NCBI RefSeq assembly: GCF_000151665.1
Contig: NW_013171838.1
Span: 915,526-979,525 of the forward strand
Source of the DNA: Blastocystis hominis
Lineage: Eukaryota; Sar; Bigyra; Opalinata; Blastocystidae
Direction: 5' to 3'
Length of the DNA stretch: 64,000 nt
Shown here: in pieces, positions 19,946 through 32,519 of the stretch
Layout of the letters: each line of letters begins with the position of its first letter
Position numbering within the stretch: position 1 is the stretch's first letter
Translations under genes and position numbers: made by a program
The notes under the pieces: model-generated
What the model was told of the DNA's origin: nothing
What the model saw: the letters and a program-made list of their open reading frames with translations, nothing else
Database searches by the model: none

Positions 19946-20182
19946 TGAACACAGTCTTTTTGAGAACAGACAGAATTGATAAACACCCATTTTCTGGAAT
20001 TCCGGAAATCCGTGGAAATACTACACAAATGAAGAATGAAACGGTCATCATGAGAAGAATGTATTTGGCATGTAGAAATACTGGATTGTGGGAGACGCAT
20101 TCGCTTTTCCCAAGTGACACTTTTCACCCTAGCACTTTTACTTGGCTAAGAAACACTATTTTAGCATTCATATTTTTGATCA

Positions 20183-21510
20183 ATGAATCCGATTTATACT
20201 TCTGGTAACCCTAGCGCATATCCCGGCACCCAGCCAGTGGTGGAGAATCAATACAATTACGCCATACCGACGCAAGCGGTGCCCGTTCCCAACTCGGTTC
20301 CGATGGCCGGCATTCCGGCCCAGACAGCTCAGCCGATCCAGGGAGTACCTGTGCAGCAGAATTTAGCGCAGCCGGTGGATGGAATTCCGGTGCAACAGAT
20401 TCTGGGGCAACCAATGCAGTATCCTGCGGGCCAAGTTCCTGTAGCGGGAATTCCTACAGCGAACGTGGTTCCTCCTATGCAGCCCGCAAGTCCTTCGATT
20501 GATTTGCTTATGACCTGTTTTTTCGCATCGCTCGTGTGACGCGTAGTCCCTGCTGTAGTGATTTCGGAGGATTTGATCTCGGTCGCGGCACTCACGAGTA
20601 ACTTCAACGAGAAGAAGTTCAACGTTTATCTGACAAACGAGAACGGAGAGGTTACTCCGAACCAGTCTCCCTTCCTCTACGTTGTCTCTGTTTGTGCAAT
20701 CGATCGTAGGCCACGGAATCCACCGATTGCTGCTCCTGCACGCAGACCCACAACTTCACCACCGACATCAAGTTCCTGGACGGATCCGAGCTTTACCACC
20801 TCGAAACCTCTACGAAGTGTGGCCGTAGCTTCCTTTCCCCTCTCTTTACACAGTGTTCGCCATGGAGAAGCACATGACCATCGATTCCCCATCGTCCGGT
20901 TCTCTGGGTTCCGTCCGCAGCGATGAAGCCTGTATGAGCTACAACTTCCATGCCTACGACGAGCACGACGTGGAGTGCGCGACGGTGAGCGGTTCGAAGT
21001 GCCAATGCGGCCTGTTCTCGTTCAATGCGTGCCAAGGATGCAATCGGTAGGCGTTCGCTCGGAAATGGCGACGTAGCGTGGAGTTCGAGGTGCAGGACTG
21101 CGTTACGGGGACGACGGGATCGATTGCGAAGCTGTACGCGCAGCTCGGCGTAGGAAAAGAAAAGAGAAAGTCGAATGTAGTTCATGAATACGGATTGCTT
21201 GGTCGTGGTGTTCCCTCCCAATTCGATGCTCGCCGAGCGAATCCGAATCCTCTGCGCGGCGTTCCTGGTGAATTCGATCTGCAATTCGAACATGGATAAC
21301 ACTCATCACGGAGGTGTGTATGCCACTTCGGACGGCTTGGCGACGGGCGTGGGCGTGGGACTGCTCGCAGGACACATGGCTGGCGGAGGCTACAGTGGAG
21401 GAAGCTATTATTATGGAGGAGACGGCGAAGGCCAAATCGAAGGACCAGATGTGGATTTTGGTGGGTTTGATGGAGGTGGCTGTGATGTGGACTTCGGAGG
21501 ATTCGATTAA
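20183..21510 (+). CDS. Phospholipid scramblase-like protein
   Basis: Scramblase family (PLSCR/ATSCRM) protein. A Pro/Gln-rich head (PVPNSVPMAGIPAQTAQPIQ repeated as PVQQ/GIP units) is followed by the scramblase barrel: AALTSNFNEKKFNVYLTNEN, a Cys cluster TDCCSCTQTH, VECATVSGSKCQCGLFSF then CQGC, FEVQDCVTGTTGSIAKLYAQ, DCLVVVFPPNSMLAERIRI, and the C-terminal hydrophobic helix LCAAFLVNSICNSN. A Gly/Asp-rich tail (GGFDGGGCDVDFGGFD) is lineage specific. Stop TAA 21508-21510. The calcium-binding site of the family is not obvious. The first intron (about 57 nt, 20491-20547) is long for this genome. Confidence 0.72.
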
Positions 21511-21524
21511 TCAATTGCATGCAT

Positions 21525-21571
21525 GCATGTGTGTGTGTATGTGTTTGTGCTCAAACAAACAAACAAACAAA
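21525..21571. terminator. Converging polyadenylation elements with CA/TG repeats (scramblase / giant gene)
   Basis: Contains GCATGCATGCATG, GTGTGTGT, TGTTTGTG (21542-21549, plus strand) and a run of CAAA units that reads TTTGTTTGTTTG on the minus strand. Lies between the stops of two converging genes. Confidence 0.55.
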
Positions 21572-21626
21572 GGAATTGATGGACGACTAGGATTGATTCT
21601 TGAGAAGCTCCAATCGACTCTACGCG

Positions 21627-24600
21627 TCACAAACCCCCAACCAAACCAACGCGCGCTTCGTCGATCTCCTCTTCCAACTGCTCAATGCGTTCTTCTTGCT
21701 GCTCGATGTGTCGCTGCTGAATGATCCCCTTCTTCTCGTCGCCATCCATATAATACACAAAGTTCTTCACCATCATCGGGTTGTACGATCGCTTATTCCA
21801 GCTGTAATTCACGCGATTCTACGTCTCACGCCTCTCGCATCCCCCACATTCAGCTCCAGCAGCGTCTTCGCCTTTTCCAGCTTCTTTCTAAAGCGAAGCA
21901 ATCGCCAGAACACGTAGAACAGCGGAACGAACACGACGATGTACGACACCGTCAAAATGGAAATCGCGGTGATCTTCATCTTCGATTCTTCCGTGATCAC
22001 GATCACGCCCGATTCCGGAATTCGGTAATAAATCGCGAAGATCCCCGTGCTCTTCAGCAGGGTTCGATACACGGCGCGATCCACTTCGGTCAAATCGCCG
22101 TCGCAAACCCAGCCATTCTCCGTGTATTTCCCCAGACACCACTCCTCCAAATCGAACTTCTCCGAGCGAATGTTGCGGATTTCGAGCGTGATCGGAACGC
22201 TGAACACGTGATCCACCGTCTCCATCACCGAAATCGCGGTTCTGGGGTAGGTGTGATGCGTTGTGATCTCGAACACGCCCGAAATGAAAAGCTCCGTCGC
22301 CGAGTAGCCGCTGTCCCCCGCGGTTTCGCTCAAAAACGAAGTGGAAACGGGGAAAAGATCGAGCACGTTCTCCAACGAGGCTAGAATGAAACGTGGAAAC
22401 GAGGAATACGTGGGAGAAGGCCGGAGGGAACGAGGATCGCGAGATTGACCTGCTTGTTGTTGAGCACAATCGGCAATTCATGATCGAAAAACGGCGAAAT
22501 CGTCAGCGAGATCGGCGACGACAGCGTGCACGGGATCACGTTCAGGCACTCTACACTTCACTCCCGCGGTTTTCGCCCACCTCCAGCGCGGCACGTGGTC
22601 GGGCAGCGCTCGCTGAACTCGGTTTCCCCGGTGAAATCGGAGGTGATCAGCGGGACGCAGACCCCATTCGGACACATTCCTTCGCTCACGCCGCACCCGT
22701 TCACTCCGTAGCACACTTCCAGGCATTCCCCGGTCCGGCAGCGCGTCGTCCCCGCGGGGCAGTCGCTGTACGTGGCCGCCTGCGCGCCCGCTGCGTCCTG
22801 CGGAGCGCAGAGCTGCGCGGACTTCTGGCAGGTGCCGTCGGGGCAGCGAACGGGATAGTCGAGCGGACAGGAGGGCAGGGGAGGGCAGGTTCCCTCGACG
22901 AGACACTCGCCGTTCCAGCAGGTAGAGAGGGGAATGGAGAGCCCGAGCTCGGCGGCGAGGGCGTCGCAGTCGGCGTGGGGGCAGGACTGGTAGGAGAGGA
23001 CGCAGGAGCCGTCGAAGCATTGGTCTGAAGGGGAGGAGAGAGGAGCAATGAAACATTCGTAGGGAGCCATGCAGCCTTCCATGTTCCGACAGTCCAGAAT
23101 CGTGGAGACGCACTGGCCGTCGTCGCATTTGACGGGGCGAGAGACGGGACACATGGACTCCTCTTCGACGCAGGGCTCTGTAGAGCAGGAATAATCCGAG
23201 CACGTGTAGGTCCCTTCGGGGCAGAACTGAATCGAAGGGCAATAGAACGGGTGCGCCGCGCAGGAATAGTCCGGACAGAGGTACGGCCGGTGCGATGGAC
23301 ACGTCAGCGAGGTCAGGCAGAGAGAGCGGCCGGTGCGGACGTTCCGACCGGCGCACAATCCGTTGTCACAGCGAATGTGGGCGCGGTACTCGCAGCCAAA
23401 CGAGGTCATGCAGGAGTTCGCGTCGGCGGCGCACACGCCGTTGGGACAGAGATAGGGCTTGGAGGCGGGACAGATCTCCGGGTCGCACTGCGCGAGCGAC
23501 TACACGGTGAGAGAGCTCAGCGAGGAGCACCTCGACGCAATCGCCGGAGATGCAGCGGAAGGGCCGGGAGTCGGGACAGCTGTCCAACGTGGGGCAGTCG
23601 CTGATCGACGCCGCGCACTCGTTGTTCCAGCAGCGAATGGGGAAGGCTGGGGAGCAGGGAAACGGAGAAACTACCTTCGGAGCATTGCATCTTGCGGAGG
23701 AGACAGAGACTGATGTGCGTCACGCAGTCGCCATTGGGACATCTACGTGTCAATGGGCCGCAATTGTCAAAAGGCACAGAATGGGCTTGTCGGTGGGACA
23801 CACGTTCTGGTCATCGCAGTCCGTTTCGTCTTCGAAGCACATGCCTACGTTTCGCCCTTTATCGCATCGCTTCTGCGTTTCGGAAGGGCACGTGTTGCGG
23901 AAGCCGCACTCTTCTTCGGACGTGACGCAGTTATTATCGGGGCATCGGAACGGGAACGCGCTGGGACAGGGACCGAGCAAGCCGCATTCCTCCAGCGTGC
24001 GTCGGCATTGCCCGTCGGAGCACTGCACGGGCTTGTCCGAAGGGCATTGCCCGTCCGACCGCGCCAGAGACACCATGCAATCGCCGTAGCTGGGCGCGCA
24101 GCGGCCGCTGGGACACCGAATCCATCCGTCCTGGCACAATGGACTGTTCTGGCACTGCAGCGGATCGCTCACGCACGTGTTGCCCGCGCAGCGGTAGGGA
24201 TATTCCGGGGGGCAGTTCACGCCGTTCACGCAGTCCTCCGCTTTGCGACACACGCCATCGCCGCAGCGAACCTCGCCATCGAGACAGTCCTCTTCGAACT
24301 GAGGATAGCCGCAGCACGCGTTGTAGTCGGCCGTGTCGCAGCAGCGCGTCTCGTACTCGATCGTGGCCGAACCGAGCTTCGGAGGCAGCTTGCAGAGCAT
24401 TACCGACTCGCAAGTCTCCGAGCAGATCGACGGATCGGTCACGCACTGGCCGTTATCGCACATGTAGGGCACGTGCAGCGGACAGCTATGCGGGGGACAC
24501 AAGTCCTGACTGATGCGGCACGTGTTGTCCCAGCAACGCACGCGACCCACCGGACATTCGTTCGTGTTCACGTTCTCGCAGGCATCCACCGATTCGTAGC

Positions 24601-27600
24601 AATGGAAATCGTCGCAGAGAATCGGAGCCGTCTCGTTGCAGTGAATGCCCAGCGGACAATTCGCGCGCGACGTCGCGCAGCTTGTATCCGGACAGCGGAA
24701 GGGCGTCTCGCTGGGACAGCTCTCAAAGGTCACGCAGTCGGCTTCGTTCGCATGACAGGTGGAATCGGGACACAAGAACGGTCTGGATTTGGGACATGTG
24801 ACGCGTGTCGCGCAGTTCTCCATGGAATTGGAGCACGTGCCATCCGGACATTGAACCTGGTAATAGAAGCAGCTCTCCACGTCTCGGCAATCGCCTGAAG
24901 AGCTCACGCAGGATCCGTCGGGACAGAGAATCGGATTGTCCGTGGGACACATGCGATAGGACGGAGCCAGACTGGCGGTTTCGATCAGCTGGGAGGGACA
25001 GGGGTAAAAGTCCGCTTCCTCGGCGCAGATGCTGCGAAGCACGTCGTAGTATTTCTCCGTGCATTCTCGGTAGAGCGGCAGCCAGAGAGGGCAGTCCAGC
25101 GCACAGCGATCTCCGCAGTACAGATAGCCTTTCTCCGCGCAGAGACACGGATTGGTGTCCTATCATTGACCTCTTGCTTCCGGTTTCTACGCTGGTTTCT
25201 TCCAGTTTGCGACTGACGCACGTCTCATAGGCGGGAGCAACACCGAAGTAATCGAGCACGGCTTCTTCGATGTCCACTGCGGAGCGACAGCTGCCGTCCA
25301 GACAGCGAACGGAGAGCGAGGGACACACGGGCGGCGGCAGACAGACCGAGTTGTGGTCCACACAGGAGCCATCATAGCACATCAAATAGCCGGCAGGGCA
25401 GGTTTCGATGATGGGGCAGAGGTCCGCCGCCTTCACGCAGGTCCCGTTGGAGCAGAGATACGGTTTGTTGGCGGGACAGCGAATGCCCGGAGCGCACGTG
25501 GCGGCGTATTCGACGCACTCGCCCGAGGGACAGCGGTAGGGAGCGTGGGGCGGACAGGGCGGAAGCTCGGGGCAATCCGCGAGGGTCGGCATGCAGAACT
25601 TGCCCGGACAGAGCACGGGGGCGAAGGAGGGACAGACGGGCAGCGTGGGGCAGAGAGAGAGATGGGAGACACATCCGCCGCTGGGACAGGCGAACTAGAC
25701 GTGAAGGAGGGAGGGGAAGTCGACGGATCCCGCGGGACAGAGGAGAGAGAAGGGGCAGGAGAGCGGGGAATCGCGACATGTGTTATCGGGACATTTGAAT
25801 TGGCCGACGGGGCAGATGATCTAGAAAGGATGAGAGAGCGAGGAGGCGCGGGTACGTTATTGGGACAAACGATGTCTCTGCTCACGACATCTCCGCTTCG
25901 ACAGAGCTTCATTCCGCGCTCCAAGGCAGCGGCGTGGGCCTCGTCGATGTAGCTGGGACAGTCGCGACTGCGCGGATGGCACAGGCGATCCGAGCAGAGC
26001 CGATAGCCCTTCTTGCAGATCGTATTGGAGAAACAGAGCGTGTAATCGTCCACACAGTTCCCAAAGGGACACGTGTATTTCGGACAGACTCGCGTTACGG
26101 GACAGAGCGTGTAGTTCTTTCGACATGTGTTGTCGTCACATAACACATAGCCAGGACTGCAGGTCAGGAACGAGGGACAATAGTCCATGTTCGATGCGCG
26201 ATGCAGATAGTCCGGACACACCATGTACTTGGTAGACAGCACGAACGGAGCGTCCGCGTTCTTCTCTAAATAGTCATCGATGTCGACCACGCAGTGGTTT
26301 CGAATCTTGATATGTGCTGCATTGAAAACCTATAATCCAAAGCGTACTGGGCGGACATCGCACATCGCTAGTGCACATCGAGAGCGATGCTTGGCATGTG
26401 TAGTCGGAACAATGATACGGAGCCGTGGGCGGACAGCGCGGAACATTGTTACAGTAGCTTTCCTCCATTACGCAAAGAGGCTCTTGGTAATAGGTAGCGT
26501 TGATTCCCATGAGATTGAAGCCTAGGAAGCATCGAAGAAAAGCGGAAGGACTACAATGATAGGGGAGCTGCGCGGGGCAGGGGCATTCCTTCAAGTCGGA
26601 CACACAGGTTCCATCCGCACACTTGACAGGCGTGTCACCGAGACACGCGCCTGGACAGTTCTCCCAGCTGTCGACACACTAGGGATGAGTCCACGAGGCA
26701 GTCTCGAACCGATTCGATGGTCATGCAATACACGCCCGACTCGCAAGTGAGACTCAAATCGTTATCGGTTTCTTCTCTCAGACTGTTGATGTTCACCTCG
26801 ATAATGCAATAATCCTGAATCTCGATCCACCAATCATCTCCGGTGAGAGAGATGTCGGAAAAGGCATCTTTGTAGGCCACATAGAGATAGAAGACGCCTT
26901 GCGTGTAGGGCGAAGAAGTGAACATCAGCTCGCCGTCGCGATACTCTGGATGCAGCTGGAAATAGGTTTGCTAGCGATCAATGAACCGCCCCCAAAACCG
27001 ACTGGATTGCCGTCTTCGTACGAAATCACGTTCAGCACTACCGATTCAATGAGTCGCTCCGCGTTCACTTGGATCCCAAATTCGTCCACCAAGTGAACCA
27101 CCAGCGTCAGCGACGTGCCTGCCAGCACCGAAATGACAGTATCTTTGTGATCGATTTCCTCGCCGGTCGCGTTGAAAACGCTGATGGAAGAGAGAGTGCG
27201 AGACGGAACGATCGAATCGATCGGAACCACGAACTGAAGCCTCGAACTGCTGAACGTGTAGTTGCCCTTCTTCGTGGGAACCATCGTGCATCTGCATGAA
27301 ACCACATCCTCCAAACGCTACTGGTACGGTCCCACCACGTCGGAATCTTTAAAGAACACGACGGTGGAATTGAATCCATCCGGGTCCGTCAGCGTCATCT
27401 ACATCGAATCGACCTTTCCCGGAAGCAGTACATTGAGGTTGTTGTTCATCGTAATGCAGTCCAGTCCGAATTGGTATTCCAGCGTTAACACGACGTACAC
27501 CGTGCTTCCCACATACGTGTTCGAATACTCTACGGAATAGCCAGTGATGTCGTTGCGAGAGCAAGAAATCATGCTGTCGTATTCGAACGGAACGTCGTTC

Positions 27601-30600
27601 ACTACGATCTGCAGATGATACTTCTGCTTGGTGATGCAGAACGACGAGCTCTCGCAGAGAATCGGCAGACGCACTTTGTGCACATTCGGCTCGATCATCG
27701 CGATCGATTTGTTATCCTACCGCTCACACGCACCGATTCGATGCATACCAGCACGAACGAGTAGGTCTGATCGGAAGTATACGTGAGCACGATGTTGATC
27801 GACTCGTCCACGATGTTATTGCACGCCTCGAACGCCAGCGTGAAATAGTATTCCGTCCGGATTCGCGGATTGTACAGTCCGTCCGTTCCGTCCACCAGAA
27901 TCGGCTGAATGCTTCTATCCTTTACCCCGCACTTCCACGCAAACGGATTGAACCACGACAAAGCGGAGACGAGGAAGCGAACGCTGTGGCAGGAGGACGA
28001 GCGCGCGAAGCAGTAATAGAGAATGGTTTCGCTCGTGGAGCAGTGGAGAGGCACGAACTTCAGTCGGATTTGGTTCTGCGAGACTTCCTCGGTGAACGAA
28101 ATCTCGGTGCCTTCGTTCACGATCATCGCGTGAAGATCTTCCGTGTTGAGCATGTTGGATAACGCGTCATCGGAACGAAGACGCAGCGTACTCTGCGTGT
28201 CTACACAGTCAGAGAGGTAGAAAAGAGAGGATACTCGCATAGATCATTCCTTCGGGATCGACCAGAATCTTTTCATTGCTGCTGAGAATGGAAATGCCGA
28301 TCGAGTTGAGGAAGGTTTGATTGAAGAAGATGCGGAGAGTGTAGTGGTTGGTCGTGTAGGAAGAGCTGTACAGCAGATAGCTGGAGTTGGCAATGTGAGC
28401 AACAGACGGAAAGACCGGGGTTGTCGTTCGCGTGTCTTTTTCAATCATCTACGAAATAAGAAAACACCAAATCCGATTCAAACATAAATGATCAAGTTCT
28501 GTCGGATAAACTCGCTGTGTCGAGCGAAGCAAGGAAGTGAATACTCCACGCTCTGATAACTGAACTTCATCCACAGCTTCATCGGAATCGAAAACGCATC
28601 TACCCAATCACCTCCGCTCCGCTGCGTTACTATCAATATAATCAAACGAGATGTGCTCGAGCCGGACATCGTTACAATACGTTTCGTTCTCAATGAAATG
28701 CACACGAGTCTTCAAGATCTCCACATTGTTCACCAGAATCGACAGATCCAAGTCTAATTTCCCGTTATACTCCTCTGCGGTCATGATGGGATACACAACG
28801 TATCGCAATTTGAGCACTTCGTCTTCTTGGAACGTGGAGAGCGTGCTACGTTCCAGACACGATCAACAATCTACTAGTAGGGAAACGAGGATTGGTCGTT
28901 CGAATTGACCAAGCTGATGAAGACCAGCGACGACGCAGAGAGGCCGTGGATCAAAATGAAATTAGTGTCGAAGAATTTCCCGCCGGAAAGGCCTGCTCCT
29001 TCGCACACAATGCTCGAAACCGAATCGGTCGGACTCATGCTGTTGATCTGCTTTGTGAACTTGCCGATCTCCGATCCATCCACCATTGCCGTAATCACAT
29101 ATCTACACTCGATTCTCTCTCGCACATCGCACGATCCAGAAGGCAGCATCAGGCGGCAGAGGTAGTTGTACGGATAGACAGTGGTGTTATACTGCAAGAT
29201 GCACAAAGCGGACGTGTTGCCAACGAACAAAACACTGATATCGACATTCTGACGCGGACATTTGTTGAATGAGCCATCGGTAATGTAGAACAACGCGAGC
29301 AATTCCAGCCCGTCTTGGTTCACTTGCACATCGCGCACCATCAAGTCCTGATTGTCGCAGACGGTCGAAACGCGCTGCGTGACCACAGAGGTTTGGGAAG
29401 CGTCCAGAATGCTCACGGTTACAGTCGTGATTCGCGTGAATTCAAGCGCGTACATCGCGATCGATTGAGATCCGATTGCGATTGGCTGCTGCACGACGCG
29501 ATTCACGGTGAGCGTGTAGCTTGTCTCCAGAAGCAGGAAGTACGGCTGGTTCACTACGACTGTTGTGGGCAATGCTGGGAATGAGGGAAGTGGAGAAGCG
29601 AAACTGAGCGATGACGAGTAAGCTGGCCACTCCTGGAACAAAACGTAGCGAGAAAAGATCTCTGTGGAGTCGATGTAGAGAGTGAGCGAGGTGATTCCCG
29701 GATTTGTGCTGAGCAGTCTACAACTCAACGCATCGCAGAGTTGAGAACTGGAGTTCGAGGATTGAATTCTGCCGTGTCCACTGCGTCACGATGGTTTCGT
29801 TGAAATCATTGATGCACTCGACGGACGAAATCGCTGCATTGAAGAAAGGAACAAGAGTGCGACCTCGATCGTAGAGATTGCCGTGGAGATCGCGAAGGAA
29901 GAGACTGAGAACGTAGGTGTGATCGACGTAGAGAACAGGGTCGAACAGCGAGCCAAACGGAGACAGCAAACGAGGCGACAAGCGCGAGCAATCCACTTGG
30001 AGACGCATTGGAAACTCGAACTAGGCGTGATGGGCTGCGGCTCCTCCATCATACAATCATCGAATCGAGAATGAAATACACTCTAAAAACTCCTGTCTTC
30101 AACAACATGTGCTTGATCTCGTAATGATCTTCCTTCTGCTCCACCAAATTCCGATCGTGCATATCGATCGTGGTCAGCAGAACCTCCTCCGTGTTCTCGT
30201 TGATACACTCGATCAGCAGCTTTCGATTCTCCAGCGAAACCATGTTTCGGTTGGAGTCGAAGGGGAAGAGTTTCGTCACAAACACCCAGTTCGTCGTGAT
30301 CAAAAGCAGGTCTCCTTCCACGGGGATTTCGCCCGGATCAATCGCCAGATAGCTGTACTCTTTCGAACTAGCAGCATCACACCGCAACCCAATTCCGACA
30401 TGGAAGGAGAAACCACGGTGATTTCGGGCGAGAGAAGAACGAGCTGCCGACCTTCCGACTCCACTTCGATCTTCACGTTGTACTTCCCGATCTACTCGTT
30501 CACCCGCTCGCTCTGCCTCCCACTTTATCGATATGCAGCGTGACGATCACGTGATCTCCGGCACTGCTCAAATCCAACTCGCTTTCCACAGCAATCGCAG

Positions 30601-32410
30601 GGCATTCATTGATGCTGCTGCTCACGCACAGCGACGCATTCATCGCCGGAAGACCGCCGAACGGAAGCGCCACATCGCACGAATCGCGGAAATACACATC
30701 CAGCGACACCAGCGAGTCTTTCGGTCAAAACCCGGCCACATATCAACTCGACGCCACTTCGGTTCGACGCAGCGCGATGTAGGAGAACTCCGGAGAGAAG
30801 TCTGGGAGCTGAAAGAGCGTGGAGAGCTGAATGGACGGCTCGGAGAAGGTGTAGGACGCGAGCTTCACGAGATCGAATAGAAAGGAGAAGCTGCGACTCA
30901 TTCAATGATTCCATCGCGACGTGTCGGATTGCAAACTGCTCTGCAGATCGATGTGGCTCATCTCGAAAAGCGTCGCGGTTCCGTTCAGCGTGTGGAGCAG
31001 CAGCGAGAACTGCTTCAAATGCACTTCGTAGCGAAGCTCGCATCGATCCGACCAGCCGATCGACGACTCGCTCGTGTATTTCGAAAGCACCACCGCGTTC
31101 TCCGGAGTCACCATCGAGAGCGTGATCGTGAAAACCGGCGAATGCGAGAAGTAGATCTCCAGATAAACGTTTTTGGCGCTACTTCAAAACCCGATCACAT
31201 CGATACAATTGGCTGTAGTTCGGACCCGATTTCATGAGAAGAAAGCGGAAGGGGAAGGGGACTTTCGCTCACAGAATCGACTGGAACCTACGCGAAACGA
31301 ATCCAAAGCGAAACAGAAGCGACCAGGACGAGAAGGTCGAGATTCTCCGATCAAAGCTACGATTCAATCGATCGGACGCAGCCTACAGAAGGGAGTTCCG
31401 CATGCCCGGAGCGAAGTGGTACTTCCAGCCATCCGCGATCGATCTAGATCTCGCTTTCAAGGAAGGATTGGACTCGAGTTGACCGTCGTGTCGGCAGGAA
31501 TCGAGGAGCGTGTCGACGGCGTGGAAGGAAGGATAGCAAAGCGGCAGAATGTTTGTGGAAAGGGTGAAATTGAGTGGAGACGAAAGCCGACTTGTGAGGA
31601 AGAGCTTGAGTTCGTAGCTACCGATTAGAGAGAGAGAGAGGATGAATAGGTTACGTTTGCCCGACGTTGAGCGATAAATCGTCCAGATCCACACTCTGAA
31701 CGACTGGAGAGTTCGTTGTCCCTGCCAATTCCAAAACCCGGGAGCTGTCCAGATATAAAAACACGTCGGAGTTGGATCTGACATCAAGGAGAAAAAGGAG
31801 TCGTACGAAACAGTTATTCGATAGCCTTTCTGGACCATTATCGTATCCACCACTTCGGCTGTCCACCAGCACTTGCCTACGGACTGCTCGTAGGTGCTCA
31901 GAGAAAAGAGAGAGCCCGGATTGCATTTGTCCATGAGCTGGAACAAATCATCCGTGCTCAAGGACCAATCTTGCTGAATAAGGGAATGATCCTCGATGTG
32001 GCACTCTCTATTAATCTCAGAAACGGTGGTAAACCTAGACATCAACACGACAAAAATGTTGCAACCAAGATTCAAACGAATAAACACTCTGAACGGACTT
32101 GAAGACTCCACACGAACTATTGCTTGCGCGGCCGTTTTCACAAAAGAGGGGTTTACCATTGCTATCTAATCTATCTTCCACAATATGGTAGTCTCTTCCC
32201 TTCACTTCGTTTCCAAAATCAGGATGTTTGAGGTAAGAGTGACATTCATTGCAAACCCAACTCATCTAATCGCTGAATTGTACATAAAATCAATACTTCA
32301 TTCCCCGCATTTGGTACAAAGTCACGAAAGGTGACTTCAAACGAAAACACAAAATGAGATAAAAGTAGGATATTTATGATTCTTAGACTGTATTTAGACC
32401 ATGGGTTCAT
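21627..32410 (-). CDS. Giant cysteine-rich single-pass membrane protein with fibro-slime domain
   Basis: One spliced gene of about 10.8 kb, roughly 3,200 residues. Signal peptide MNPWSKYSLRIINILLLSHF leads into a fibro-slime domain: EVTFRDFVPNAGNE, KHPDFGNEVKGRDYHIVEDR, LDSNGKPLFCENGRA, VYSFESWFTTV, DVFLYLDSSRVLELAG and SVDLDDLSLNVGQT. Then come many beta-rich segments (31.1-26.7 kb) and about forty short modules of the type CP..P..C.DG.C......C (26.6-22.5 kb), which look like shortened LDL-receptor class A repeats. Near 21.95 kb is the membrane helix ITAISILTVSYIVVFVPLFY, followed by a coiled-coil cytosolic tail (RHIEQQEERIEQLEEEID). Stop TGA 21627-21629. A cell-surface adhesion or receptor role is inferred from architecture. 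The exact intron set in the middle was not fully worked out. Confidence 0.8.
22478..26603 (-). repeat. Array of about forty LDLa-like cysteine modules (protein-level repeat)
   Basis: Each module has the form CPSETPFRCPDTSCATSRAN or similar: a Cys-Pro start, aromatic-Cys, Asp-Gly/Thr-Cys and a closing Cys about 35 residues later. DNA of the modules has diverged, so the array is old. Confidence 0.75.
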
Positions 32411-32519
32411 TCTTCAAATCAAACTATGAACATTCACAAAAAATGGCAATTTCTCTGAGTCCAGAAATCGGGTCGATTTTCGTCGTGCTTTGGAAAGATC
32501 CATTCGTGGCCTTTCGTTT

